Shown here piece by piece: positions 42,879 through 51,836 of a stretch of DNA of 64,000 nt. The notes below the pieces were generated by a model. The model searched no databases, was not told the DNA's origin, and worked only from the letters and a program-made list of their open reading frames with translations. How positions within the stretch are numbered: position 1 is the first letter of the stretch; every line of letters begins with the position of its first letter. Source of the DNA: an uncultured Lachnospiraceae bacterium (GTDB taxonomy: Bacteria > Bacillota > Clostridia > Lachnospirales > Lachnospiraceae); assembly GCA_902780385.1 (NCBI GenBank), contig CACZFF010000003.1, forward strand, positions 1 through 64,000, given 5' to 3'. The position numbers were made by a program, and so were the translations under genes.

Positions 42879-44774
42879 TTATTCCATATACACAGCGTCG
42901 AACTTACAGTTCTGCTTGCACAGGCCGCACTTGATGCAGGTATCGATATCGATATGATGAGGCTCTTTGACTGTGCCGCTGATGGCGCCCACAGGGCAGT
43001 TTCTGGAACAGAGCGTGCAGCCTTTGCACTTGTCGGGATCGATCTGATAGTGCAGGAGCTCTTTGCACTTCTTCGCTGCACATCTCTTGTTGAGGATGTG
43101 ATCCTCGTACTCCTCGCGGAAATAGCGAAGGGTGGAAGTGACCGGGTTGGATGCAGTCTGGCCGAGAGCGCAGAGGCAGGACACTTTCATGTGAGCTGCA
43201 AGCTCCTCGATCTTGTCCAGCTCTTCGATCGTCGCCTTGCCCTTGGTGATGTCGTCGAGCATCTGCAGGAGACGGTGTGTGCCGATACGGCAGGGTGAAC
43301 ATTTGCCGCAGGACTCTTCACAGATGAACTCCATGTAGAACTTGGCGATATCGACCATGCAGGTGTCCTCATCCATGACGATGAGTCCGCCGGAACCCAT
43401 CATGGAGCCGATACGTGCAAGGCTCTCATAGTCGATGGGCGTGTCGATGTGGACAGAAGGAATACATCCGCCGGAAGGACCGCCGGTCTGGGCTGCCTTG
43501 AACTTCTTGCCGTTGGGGATGCCGCCGCCGATCTCCTCGATGATCTCGCGAAGGGTGGTGCCCATGGGGACTTCCACCAGACCGACGTTTGTGATCTTGC
43601 CGCCGACCGCGAACACCTTGGTGCCCTTGGATGTCTCGGTACCGATGGAGGAATACCAGTCAGCGCCCTTGAGGATGATCTGGGCTACGTTTGCGTAGGT
43701 CTCAACGTTGTTGAGGATCGTGGGTTTCTGGAAGAGACCCTTGACCGCCGGGAAGGGAGGACGGGGACGAGGCTCGCCGCGCTTACCTTCGATGGAAGTC
43801 ATCAGAGCGGTCTCTTCGCCGCAGACAAAGGCGCCGGCGCCGAGACGGATCTCAACGTCGAAGCAGAAATCTGTGCGGAAGATGTTGTCGCCGAGTAATC
43901 CGTACTCACGGGCCTGCTGAATGGCGATCTGCAGACGCTGGACTGCGATAGGATACTCTGCACGGACATAGACATAACCCTGGCTGGCGCCGATGGCATA
44001 GCCGGCAATGGCCATTGCCTCCAGGACCGCGTGAGGGTCGCCCTCGAGGATGGAACGGTCCATGAATGCACCCGGGTCGCCTTCGTCGGCGTTACAGCAG
44101 ACATACTTGATATCGGATTTGGTTGCTTTACAGAATGCCCATTTTCTGCCGGTCGGGAAGCCCGCGCCGCCGCGGCCGCGCAGTCCGGATGCCAGCATGG
44201 TATCGATTACCTGGTCCTGGGTCATCTCGGTCAGGACCTTGTGCAGGGCAAAATAGCCGTCCAGAGCGATATATTCCTCAATGTTCTCGGGGTCGATGAC
44301 ACCGCAGTTCTTGAGGGCGATACGCATCTGTTTGGCGTAGAAATTGGTCTTGCTCAGAGGAAGGATCTCGCCGTCCTCGTGGACAGTCTCAGGATAGAGC
44401 AGGTCCTTGCAGATATTGCCGTTCATGATATGCTCATCGACAATACGCTTTGCACCTTCGGGCGTTGTCTGGGAATAGAAGGCACCCTCGGGATAGACGA
44501 TCACGACGGGGCCCAGCGCGCAGAGACCGAAACATCCGGTCTTGACGACCAGAACGTCCTCGATATTGTTCTTCTTGAGCTCTTTCTCAAGCGCTTCAAT
44601 AACCTTTAAGCTGCCGGAGGAGGTACATCCGGTACCGCCGCAGACGAGGATCTGTTTGCGGTAAGCAGTGTGCTTGGCCATTTCCTCAGCCTGTGAAGCC
44701 ACCAGCTTACGGACCATGACCAGCTCCTGATTTTTTTGTTTGATTTCCGTGAGCCTGTTCAATGTCATCGTCAT
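42879..44774 (-). CDS. hydB: Hydrogenase NADH-binding subunit HydB (NuoF-like)
   Basis: This 631-residue protein has an N-terminal thioredoxin-like [2Fe-2S] part ('CGGTGCTSSG', ~45), an FMN/NADH-binding region ('GRGGAGFPTGRKW' ~200 and 'CNADEGDPGAFMDR'), the NuoF [4Fe-4S] motif 'ESCGKCSPCRIGT' (~485) and two C-terminal ferredoxin-type clusters ('CKGCTLCSRNCPVGA', 'CIKCGLCKQNCKFDA'). The arrangement is that of bifurcating HydB. GAGGAGGTG precedes the ATG, three bases after hydC's stop. Confidence 0.94.
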   Translation of the reverse strand: MTMTLNRLTEIKQKNQELVMVRKLVASQAEEMAKHTAYRKQILVCGGTGCTSSGSLKVIEALEKELKKNNIEDVLVVKTGCFGLCALGPVVIVYPEGAFYSQTTPEGAKRIVDEHIMNGNICKDLLYPETVHEDGEILPLSKTNFYAKQMRIALKNCGVIDPENIEEYIALDGYFALHKVLTEMTQDQVIDTMLASGLRGRGGAGFPTGRKWAFCKATKSDIKYVCCNADEGDPGAFMDRSILEGDPHAVLEAMAIAGYAIGASQGYVYVRAEYPIAVQRLQIAIQQAREYGLLGDNIFRTDFCFDVEIRLGAGAFVCGEETALMTSIEGKRGEPRPRPPFPAVKGLFQKPTILNNVETYANVAQIILKGADWYSSIGTETSKGTKVFAVGGKITNVGLVEVPMGTTLREIIEEIGGGIPNGKKFKAAQTGGPSGGCIPSVHIDTPIDYESLARIGSMMGSGGLIVMDEDTCMVDIAKFYMEFICEESCGKCSPCRIGTHRLLQMLDDITKGKATIEELDKIEELAAHMKVSCLCALGQTASNPVTSTLRYFREEYEDHILNKRCAAKKCKELLHYQIDPDKCKGCTLCSRNCPVGAISGTVKEPHHIDIDTCIKCGLCKQNCKFDAVYME

Positions 44775-44777
44775 GGC

Positions 44778-45269
44778 TTACACCTCCTCATAATAGGAAT
44801 CAATGATTTTCACCGCTGACTCCGGTGTGCACTTGCCGTAGACTTCACCGTCGATTGTCATGACGGGAGCCAGGCCGCAGGCGCCAAGACACCGGCAGCT
44901 GTCAATGGAGAAGAAGCCGTCAGAGGTGCATTCCCCGGCTTTGATCCCGAGGCGTTCCTCAATAGCGGCCAGAATCTTGTCAGCGCCCTTGACGTAACAG
45001 GCTGTTCCGAGACATACACTGACAGTGTGCTCGCCCTTGGGGGACAGGGTGAACTGCGAATAGAATGTCGCAACTCCGAATACCTGGGAAAGCGGAACGC
45101 CCATCTCTTCGGCGATGATCATCTGCACCTCTCTGGGCAGATATCCGTAGATTCCCTGTGCTTCCTGGAGTACAGGCATCATCGCTCCGGGCTGGTCTTT
45201 GTGCTTTTTAATAAATTTCCGAAGCTCCCGTTCCTGTTTTGGCGTTCCCCGAAAAGCTACATTAGCCAT
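44778..45269 (-). CDS. hydC: Hydrogenase subunit HydC (NuoE-like)
   Basis: This 163-residue thioredoxin-fold [2Fe-2S] protein has the cluster cysteines in 'CLGTACYVKGA' (~87-97) and 'CRCLGACGLAP' (~124-134). N-terminal helices match NuoE/HydC. GGAAAGGAGATGG precedes the ATG. It is first in the operon, below an AT-rich control region. Confidence 0.94.
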   Translation of the reverse strand: MANVAFRGTPKQERELRKFIKKHKDQPGAMMPVLQEAQGIYGYLPREVQMIIAEEMGVPLSQVFGVATFYSQFTLSPKGEHTVSVCLGTACYVKGADKILAAIEERLGIKAGECTSDGFFSIDSCRCLGACGLAPVMTIDGEVYGKCTPESAVKIIDSYYEEV

Positions 45270-45379
45270 CGATTACCATCTCCTTTCCAAAACAAATGAA
45301 TGTAAGTAAGTGCTGCCGCCGCGCAAAGGCGCTCCGGCAATTGTGTAGGTATTAATTAAAAAAATTATATAATAACTAA

Positions 45380-45395
45380 TGTTATAATTATAACA
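45380..45395. promoter_or_regulatory. Rex-like palindrome upstream of hydCBA
   Basis: TGTTATAATTATAACA is a perfect 16-bp palindrome, 111 bases before hydC. It matches the clostridial Rex consensus TTGTTAANNNNTTAACAA at five of seven positions in each half. It also contains a TATAAT that could serve as a -10. The rest of 45270-45702 is AT-rich promoter DNA with no gene. Confidence 0.5.
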
Positions 45396-45487
45396 GTTTT
45401 TTGTCTAATAATTGGTTCATAATTGAAAACTTTTTCAAAAAATTTGTTCATTTTTGACAACAATTGAGTTAAATAACGCTAACCTGA

Positions 45488-45516
45488 TTGTATATTTTAG
45501 AAGGATTCCTGATAAT
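45488..45516 (+). promoter_or_regulatory. Promoter of the TetR-family gene
   Basis: TTGTAT (45488-45493), 17 bases, then GATAAT (45511-45516), reading toward the regulator gene at 45703. The leader of ~180 bases is AT-rich at first. Confidence 0.5.
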
Positions 45517-45702
45517 ATAATATATATAATATATGCTCGCGGTCACTTACAGCGTTCAGGATTGTCATCGCAGTCTGAAAATGCTATGATATAAATTGAT
45601 CGTTCCGGTCAATTATGGGCCGGCGGCCTGAACACGGCATAGAAAGGCTGTCTGCAAAGAGGAGTTCCGGATTCTCCGCGGATTCAGAAGGGAACACAGG
45701 CG

Positions 45703-46365
45703 ATGAATGAACGTTTTTTTGACTTGAAAAAAGACCGGCAGGACCGGATCACCAACGGCGCAATGCGGATCTTCGCACAGAACGGCTATCGTCATGCCAG
45801 TACGGATGAGATGGTAGCCGCCGCTTCCATAAGTAAGGGACTGCTCTTCCACTATTTCAAGAGCAAAAAGGGAACCTGGGAATTTCTGTATGAGTACAGC
45901 ACCCGCTATACCCTGCTGGAGCTGCGGGAGGCACAGCGCCGCCGGGGCTGCGATCTTTTTGAGATGTACCGGCAGCTGGTAAGGGTCGATGCGGCGATCC
46001 TTCAGAAATACCCCTATATGCCTCTCTTTCTGAGAAGGGCAGATGAAGAACTGGGCACTGACGATCCCAAATTCAAGCCTGAGATCCCGGAGAGCCTGGC
46101 GGGAGCGGTTGCCGACCTGAGACTGAATCTGGTCATAGAAGCGCAGAGACCGCCCTTCCTGTCCGAACAGGACGCGCGCAGGATCTCGCAGATCCTGGAA
46201 TATACGCGCTATGGCCTGATACAGGAACTCCTGGCGCTGGAGGAAGCCGCAGGCAGCAGGAAACATTCTGCTGAAAATGCGGATGCCCCGGATCTCCCTT
46301 TCCATGTGCAGTATGAGGAACGCCTCTTCGAATATCTGTCGACACTCCGCAAGATGAATATCTGA
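45703..46365 (+). CDS. TetR/AcrR-family transcriptional regulator
   Basis: This 220-residue protein has an HTH at ~10-55 ('GAMRIFAQNGYRHASTDEMV' then 'AAASISKGLLFHYFKSKKG'), the TetR hallmark, followed by an all-helical ligand domain that I cannot match to a subfamily. AGAAGGG lies 9 bases before the ATG. It is divergent from hydCBA and convergent with the MocR gene, so it could control the hydrogenase or only itself. No clear palindromic operator for it was found. Confidence 0.88.
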   Translation: MNERFFDLKKDRQDRITNGAMRIFAQNGYRHASTDEMVAAASISKGLLFHYFKSKKGTWEFLYEYSTRYTLLELREAQRRRGCDLFEMYRQLVRVDAAILQKYPYMPLFLRRADEELGTDDPKFKPEIPESLAGAVADLRLNLVIEAQRPPFLSEQDARRISQILEYTRYGLIQELLALEEAAGSRKHSAENADAPDLPFHVQYEERLFEYLSTLRKMNI

Positions 46366-46439
46366 CCACTTATTTTCGAGGAGCACATTGGTTGTGTAAT
46401 AAACAATCTCATGCAAAAGTTCAATATTAATGCTAAAAG

Positions 46440-46467
46440 CACCGGCCGGGAAATGTCCCGGCCGGTG
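46440..46467. terminator. Bidirectional terminator between tetR-type and mocR-type genes
   Basis: CACCGGCCGGGA (46440-46451), loop AATG, TCCCGGCCGGTG (46456-46467). TTTG follows on the plus strand and CTTTT on the minus strand, which suits two convergent genes. Confidence 0.75.
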
Positions 46468-46516
46468 TTTGTCTGTCATTTGCTGATAAAAATGCCTGAA
46501 AAATGCTCTCCTGTGC

Positions 46517-48295
46517 TCATCTGTCGGTACAAGCTCTCCGGCATCTTCCGACTGGTCTTTCAAAACACAGGACCCAGGATAGTCTTCGCACCCCCTCGCG
46601 GATGGACACTTCATCCAGTGCCCCGAACCCCAGCAGAACGGCAGGAAGGTGCTTTGTGCTGTCATCGTCACGGGTCCAGACAGATTCCGCAGCAGGATCG
46701 TCCGCATCTTGTAAGGCTGTCTCAGGCAGCAGGTAATCGGACATGGCGTAGACCGCGACCCCGTTGGCGGCTGCCCTTCTCACGATCTCCTTTTCTATCC
46801 GTGCGGATGACAGACCTTCTGTGCTTTCTGTCAGATCCTGTGCAGTTTCCGTGTCTATGGATTCAGCCACTGCAGGGGTCCCGTTTTCCATACTCTGTGC
46901 GATCAGTGCGGCAGTCCCGGGTACGGCCTGCAGCACCAGATGCAGTCCCGTGCCGGCTCCCAGGATGCGGAAGCGGTCCTGCAGAGGCCTCAGCTGTGCC
47001 AGAAGCTCGTCGTGTCTTGCGCGGTACAGGCTGCGCATGCGGTTCAAATGGCGTTCAAAGTGGCCGTTTTTCATAAATTCGTTGAGGATGCGCTGATCGA
47101 TCCTGGAAACAGTGGAGGAAAAAAACCAGCATTTCCGGCGGTACAGCGTAAGGAGATCCGGAGGAAGGATCATATAGCTGATGCGGATGGCAGGCGCGAT
47201 AACTTTTGAAAAAGTGCCGATGTAGATCACCCTGCCGGCGTGGTCCAGGGACTGCAGAGCAGGGATGGGTTTTCCGCGGTAGCGGAATTCCGAGTCATAA
47301 TCGTCTTCAATAATATAGCGGTCTGCCGCCTCTGTCGCCCATCCCAGAAGGGCTGCCCTGCGGCCCACCGGCATGATGCAGCCCATAGGAAACTGGTGGG
47401 CCGGCATGGCATAGACCAGGTCCGCGCCCGAAGCGGCAACCGAGCCGGGCAGCATGCCGTCATCATCCATTCTGACGGGACAGATCTCATATCCGAATGA
47501 CTTGAAGATCTGAGCAGCCCGCAGATAAGAAGGATTCTCCATGGCCACTCTCCTGCCCTCTCCCAGAATATGCCGCAGCAGCATGAGCAGGTAGTCGTTG
47601 CCTGCGCCCACAATGACCTGATCAGGTGTGCATCGCACACCCCTTGAAAAGTGCAGATAATGCGCGATGGTTGTGCGCAGTGTCAGATCTCCGCTGGGTT
47701 CGCTGTGGGAAAACATTTCGGAGTTGGCGTCGACCATGACCTCGCGCATGATCTTTTTCCAAGTGCTGTAGGGAAAAACGGACATCTCTGTGTGGCGCAG
47801 GGAAAAGTCGATCATGGTGCTGTTTGCTGCGCCCTGTTTTCCGAGCAGGGACAGGCTGGGAACAGACAGATCAGCTGCAGACAGCCTTCCGGCTTTCTCT
47901 GCGTTTGTCCGCTGATCCGCTGCAGACAGGCCCGGCAAAGAAAGATCCGCTATTGACAGACCCGCTGCATGGTCTTCTCTGTTCTCAGTTGCGGCATCTC
48001 CGCCGCCTGCCCTGTTCTCTTCAAAATGCAGTTCGGCCAGATTTTCAATCTCGTTGACAAAGTAACCGCTGTTTTTTTTCGCGCGGATATATCCCTCGGA
48101 TAGCAGCTGGCTGTAGGCCAGCTCCGCCGTGCTGCGGGCCACATGAAGGCCCGATGCCAGGGCACGGGTCGAGGGGAGGCGCTCTCCCGCCTCCAGGGCT
48201 CCGCTTCGGATCTCGCCGCGGATATATTCATAAATCTGCCTGTAGAGAGGTTTCTTTCCGTCCGTAATGAGACGGATATTCAATTCCTGTGCCAC
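46517..48295 (-). CDS. MocR-type regulator (GntR HTH + aminotransferase domain)
   Basis: This 592-residue protein has a winged-helix GntR domain (~10-75, 'RLPSTRALASGLHVARSTAELAY') and a fold-I aminotransferase domain (~160-590) with the PLP-lysine motif 'IGTFSKVIAPAIRISYMI' (~360). MocR proteins sense PLP or an amine and control vitamin B6 or related genes. The GTG at 48295 is taken as start because GAGGAG precedes it; the TTG five codons earlier overlaps that site. The linker (~90-160) is expanded by near-repeats 'SIADLSLPGLSAAD' / 'LSAADLSVPSLS'. The target is not evident, as it has no adjacent B6 gene. Confidence 0.88.
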   Translation of the reverse strand: MAQELNIRLITDGKKPLYRQIYEYIRGEIRSGALEAGERLPSTRALASGLHVARSTAELAYSQLLSEGYIRAKKNSGYFVNEIENLAELHFEENRAGGGDAATENREDHAAGLSIADLSLPGLSAADQRTNAEKAGRLSAADLSVPSLSLLGKQGAANSTMIDFSLRHTEMSVFPYSTWKKIMREVMVDANSEMFSHSEPSGDLTLRTTIAHYLHFSRGVRCTPDQVIVGAGNDYLLMLLRHILGEGRRVAMENPSYLRAAQIFKSFGYEICPVRMDDDGMLPGSVAASGADLVYAMPAHQFPMGCIMPVGRRAALLGWATEAADRYIIEDDYDSEFRYRGKPIPALQSLDHAGRVIYIGTFSKVIAPAIRISYMILPPDLLTLYRRKCWFFSSTVSRIDQRILNEFMKNGHFERHLNRMRSLYRARHDELLAQLRPLQDRFRILGAGTGLHLVLQAVPGTAALIAQSMENGTPAVAESIDTETAQDLTESTEGLSSARIEKEIVRRAAANGVAVYAMSDYLLPETALQDADDPAAESVWTRDDDSTKHLPAVLLGFGALDEVSIREGVRRLSWVLCFERPVGRCRRACTDR

Positions 48296-48360
48296 AGTTT
48301 TTCTCCTCAAACATAGATTTACTTGTGTTCAATCTCAGCTGCCCGCGGGTCTGTATGGAC

Positions 48361-48398
48361 AAAATGTGCCGGAGATTCAGATGAAAATCTCCGGCACA
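48361..48398 (-). terminator. Terminator of glnS
   Basis: TGTGCCGGAGATT (48365-48377) pairs with AATCTCCGGCACA (48386-48398). On the minus strand the stem is followed by TTTT. It lies 19 bases after the glnS stop. Confidence 0.8.
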
Positions 48399-48416
48399 GT
48401 CATATCTGATAACTAT

Positions 48417-50117
48417 TTATTTCTTAGGCAGCTTGAAAGAGCTCTTGAGGCCGACGATCCGGTTGAAGACGGGGGCTCCTTCGGCGGAGTCCTTGTAATC
48501 GACGCAGAAATAGCCGTTGCGGACAAACTGGAAGCGTTCGAAAGGCTTTGTGTCTTTGAGTTCGGGCTCAACCAGGGCATCGCAGACCGTCAGGGAGTGG
48601 GGATTGAGATTGAGGTCTCCGTTCTCGTCATAAACACCCTTTTCTTCATCGATGATATTTTCATACAGGCGGGCAGTGACTTTGACTGCGGAGTCGGCGT
48701 GGACCCAGTGGATCGTGCCCTTGACCTTGCGGCCGGTGAAGCCGCTGCCGCTCTTTGTCTCGGGATCATAGGTCACGTGTACGGCAGTGATATTGCCCTC
48801 TTCGTCCTTGTCGAAGCCGACGCACTTGACGAAGTATGCATACATCAGACGCACCTCATTGCCGGGGAAGAGGCGGTAATATTTTTTCGGGGGCTCTTCC
48901 ATGAAATCGTCGCGCTCGATCCAGAGCTCGCGTCCGAAGGGAATCATGCGCTTGCCCAGCTCGGGGTTCTCGAGATTGTTGTCCGCCTCCAGCATCTCGA
49001 CCTGATCCTCGGGATAGTTGTCGATGATGAGCTTGAGCGGGTGAAGCACGGCCAGCATGCGCTTGCAGCCGGGCTTGAGGTCTTCGCGGATGCAGTACTC
49101 GAGCGCCGCATAGTCCGCGGAGGAGTTGCTCTTAGAGATGCCGCACAGATCCACAAAGCGTTTGATGGAGGAAGGGGTATAGCCCCTGCGGCGGAGTCCG
49201 GAAATAGATACCAGGCGAGGGTCATCCCAGCCGTCCACGATGTTCTGCTCGACAAGCTTTTTGATATAGCGCTTGCCGGTCACCTGATTGGTCAGATACA
49301 TCTTGGCAAACTCGATCTGTCTGGGGGGATGGGGATACTCGGCCTCGCGGACGACCCAGTCGTAGAGGGGACGGTGGTCCTCAAATTCCAGCGTGCAGAT
49401 GGAGTGGGTGATGCCTTCAATGGCATCCTCGATGGGATGCGCGAAGTCATACATGGGATAAATGCACCACTTGTCGCCGGTGTTGTGGTGGGACATGTGG
49501 GCGACACGGTAGATGATCGGGTCGCGCATATTGATGTTGGGGCTGGCCATATCGATCTTTGCGCGGAGAGTCTTCTCTCCGTCAGCAAACTCACCGGCAC
49601 GCATGCGCTCAAAGAGATCGAGGTTTTCCTCGATGCTTCGGTCGCGGTTGGGATCGTTCTTACCGGGCTCGGTCAGGGTGCCGCGGTACTCGCGCATCTC
49701 TTCCGCTGTGAGGTCGGAGACATAAGCCTTGCCTTTTTTGATGAGCTTGACAGCGACATCATACATCTGCTGGAAATAATCGGAAGCATAGAAAAGCCTG
49801 TCCTCGTAGTCGGCGCCCAGCCACTGGACGTCAGCCTTGATGGATTCGACGAACTCGATCTTTTCCTTGGTGGGATTGGTGTCGTCAAAACGAAGATTGA
49901 ACTTTCCGCCATACTCCTGGGCCATGCCGTAGTTGAGCAGAATACTCTTGGCATGTCCGATATGCAGATATCCGTTGGGCTCGGGAGGGAAACGGGTATG
50001 TACAGAATCGTACACGCCGTCCCGCAGGTCCTTGTCAATCTCCTGTTCGATAAAATGGCGGCTTACCTTCTCTTCTTCCGGCGCAGCTGCGTTCATTTCC
50101 GCGGTATTTTCACTCAT
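48417..50117 (-). CDS. glnS: Glutaminyl-tRNA synthetase
   Basis: This 566-residue enzyme charges tRNA-Gln. The class I HIGH motif lies in '[16 protein letters not shown]' (~48-63), and the conserved 'DDTNPTKE' and '[17 protein letters not shown]' follow. In the place of the usual MSKRK signature there is '[11 protein letters not shown]', a variant that keeps the Lys-Arg. The C-terminal anticodon-binding beta-barrels are complete. The ATG at 50117 has AAGGAGA upstream; an earlier in-frame ATG (50168) has no site. A long antisense open frame covers the same DNA and is not a gene. Confidence 0.93.
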   Translation of the reverse strand: MSENTAEMNAAAPEEEKVSRHFIEQEIDKDLRDGVYDSVHTRFPPEPNGYLHIGHAKSILLNYGMAQEYGGKFNLRFDDTNPTKEKIEFVESIKADVQWLGADYEDRLFYASDYFQQMYDVAVKLIKKGKAYVSDLTAEEMREYRGTLTEPGKNDPNRDRSIEENLDLFERMRAGEFADGEKTLRAKIDMASPNINMRDPIIYRVAHMSHHNTGDKWCIYPMYDFAHPIEDAIEGITHSICTLEFEDHRPLYDWVVREAEYPHPPRQIEFAKMYLTNQVTGKRYIKKLVEQNIVDGWDDPRLVSISGLRRRGYTPSSIKRFVDLCGISKSNSSADYAALEYCIREDLKPGCKRMLAVLHPLKLIIDNYPEDQVEMLEADNNLENPELGKRMIPFGRELWIERDDFMEEPPKKYYRLFPGNEVRLMYAYFVKCVGFDKDEEGNITAVHVTYDPETKSGSGFTGRKVKGTIHWVHADSAVKVTARLYENIIDEEKGVYDENGDLNLNPHSLTVCDALVEPELKDTKPFERFQFVRNGYFCVDYKDSAEGAPVFNRIVGLKSSFKLPKK

Positions 50118-50191
50118 GCTGTATGTTGTCTCCTTCCATGATATACTGGTCCGGCTGAAAAAAAGCAATGCGCCGGATCTATTGCAGGCGT

Positions 50192-50272
50192 AAATGAGTC
50201 ATCGGGGACGGTTCTGTCTGACTCATTTTCTGCGGAAATGAGTCAGACAGAACCGTCCCTCGTGACTCATTT
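50192..50272. repeat. REP-like palindromic element, GACGGTTC type (copy 2)
   Basis: The inner arms 50205-50228 and 50236-50259 are perfect 24-bp inverted repeats (beginning GGGACGGTTCTGTCTGACTC) around a 7-base loop. The outer arms AAATGAGTCA (50192-50201) and TGACTCATTT (50263-50272) extend the stem. It lies between lysC's stop and glnS. The GGGACGGTTCTGT core is shared with the element near 12,440. Confidence 0.85.
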
Positions 50273-50283
50273 CCGGATTCAGA

Positions 50284-51603
50284 TCAAAGCTGGGTGAGGA
50301 CAAAGATGTCATAGATGGCCTGGAGGGCGGTCTCGAAGTCTTTGTTCTCGACGCCGATGATGATGTTGAGCTCGGAGGAGCCCTGGTCGATCATGCGGAC
50401 GTTGACGTGGGCGTGGGCAAGTGCGGAGAAAATCCGGCCAGCGGTCCCGCGCATGGATTTCATGCCGCGCCCTACAACGGCAATGAGGGCGAGGTCGGAC
50501 TCGATCTCAATAGCGTCGGGCTTGGCCAGGCGGTGGATGGCGGAGACGACCTTCTGCTCCTTCTCGATAAACTCGTCCTCATGGACGACAATGGTCATGG
50601 TATCGATGCCGGAGGGCATGTGCTCGAAGGAAATCTGGTTGTCTTCAAAGGCCTGAAGGACTTTTCTGCCGAAACCGATCTCGGAATTCATCATATCCTT
50701 GGTGATAAGGACGGCGCAGAAGTCTTTCCTGCCTGCGATTCCGGTGATGACATAGCCCGACTTCTGGGCGGTACTCTCGACGATCCATGTGCCTTCGTCC
50801 TGGGGCCTGTTGGTATTGCGGATATTGATCGGGATTCCCTGGCGGCGGACAGGGAAGATTGCCTCCTCGTGCAGAACAGAAGCGCCCATGTAGGAGAGCT
50901 CTCGAAGCTCACGGTAGGTGATGGTCTCGATCCTGGCGGGATTCTTGATGATGCGGGGATCCGCCACAAGGAATCCGGAGACGTCTGTCCAGTTTTCATA
51001 TACGTCCGCGTGGCAGGCGCCGGCGACGATGGAGCCTGTGATATCGGAGCCGCCGCGGGAGAAGGCCTTGACCTTTCCGTCGTGGCTGCAGCCGTAGAAG
51101 CCCGGAACGACAGCATATTCCACACCTGCCAGACGCTTTTCAACCGTGCGCATGGTCTTGCGGTCGTCGAGGCTTCCTTCATCGTCAAAAAAGATCATTT
51201 CGAAGGGATCCACGAATTCAAATCCCAGATATTGGGCCATGATGCGGCCGTTCAGATGCTCGCCGCGGGAAGCCGCGAAGTCGGCATCAGGATCTTCTTT
51301 CATCCTCTTCCAGATCTCATCAAACTGATCGTCCAGGGAGAAGTCCTTGAGTTCCAGCCCCTCGATGATCTCTGTGAAACGGCTCTTGATCTCATTGAAG
51401 GTCTCTGAGAAATCCTCTCCCGCTGCCGCTTCTGCCTCCATTTTATAGAGAAGGTCGGTCACCTTGGTATCGCCGGAAAAGCGTTTTCCGGGCGCTGAAG
51501 GGATCACATATCTCCTGCTGCGGTCTGCGCGGATAATATCTCCGACCTTTTTGAACTGTTCTGCATTGGCAAGAGAACTCCCGCCAAATTTTACTACTTT
51601 CAT
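50284..51603 (-). CDS. lysC: Aspartate kinase
   Basis: This 439-residue enzyme phosphorylates aspartate, the first step to lysine, threonine and methionine. It has the N-terminal 'VKFGGSSLA' (3-11), 'RGGSDITGS' (~185-193) in the catalytic domain, and tandem ACT domains in the last ~150 residues ('VVGRGMKSMRGTAGRIFSAL') for feedback control. Its opening 'YVIPSAPGKR' replaces the common 'VVSA'. It is monofunctional, with no dehydrogenase part. GAGGATACGAAA precedes the ATG. It shares its direction with hom upstream but has a 233-base gap containing a hairpin. Confidence 0.93.
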   Translation of the reverse strand: MKVVKFGGSSLANAEQFKKVGDIIRADRSRRYVIPSAPGKRFSGDTKVTDLLYKMEAEAAAGEDFSETFNEIKSRFTEIIEGLELKDFSLDDQFDEIWKRMKEDPDADFAASRGEHLNGRIMAQYLGFEFVDPFEMIFFDDEGSLDDRKTMRTVEKRLAGVEYAVVPGFYGCSHDGKVKAFSRGGSDITGSIVAGACHADVYENWTDVSGFLVADPRIIKNPARIETITYRELRELSYMGASVLHEEAIFPVRRQGIPINIRNTNRPQDEGTWIVESTAQKSGYVITGIAGRKDFCAVLITKDMMNSEIGFGRKVLQAFEDNQISFEHMPSGIDTMTIVVHEDEFIEKEQKVVSAIHRLAKPDAIEIESDLALIAVVGRGMKSMRGTAGRIFSALAHAHVNVRMIDQGSSELNIIIGVENKDFETALQAIYDIFVLTQL

Positions 51604-51650
51604 TTTCGTATCCTCGATCTGTTATTATCTCGAAAAACAATCGGCATCCG

Positions 51651-51669
51651 GCCGGACATCCCGTCCGGC
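51651..51669 (-). other. Hairpin in the lysC leader
   Basis: GCCGGAC (51651-51657) and GTCCGGC (51663-51669) form a perfect 7-bp stem around ATCCC, within the 233-base leader between hom and lysC. There is no U-run directly after it. I searched by eye for lysine-riboswitch or T-box core sequence in this leader and found none. Confidence 0.4.
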
Positions 51670-51836
51670 TGCTGACCTCTCAACGCAGAAAAGCCTTCTC
51701 CACGCCGCGTATACATATGCGAGAATGGAAAAAAGGCCTTCCTGTCTCTTATACCTTAACATTTATATATCAGAAATCAGACTGTGTCAAATACAAGAAT
51801 ATGGTCACGCCCTGCCGGGGACGTGCATAGTTGTGA

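Noticed and set aside
45613-46707. A 364-codon minus-strand frame
   Set aside because: It overlaps the TetR-family gene and its terminator; the translated sequence has no recognisable domain.
48267-50141. A 624-codon open frame on the plus strand
   Set aside because: It lies exactly antisense to glnS, shows no family motifs, and arises from codon bias on the real strand.
51604-51836. Lysine riboswitch or T-box before lysC
   Set aside because: No conserved core sequence of either class was found by eye; only a short hairpin is present.
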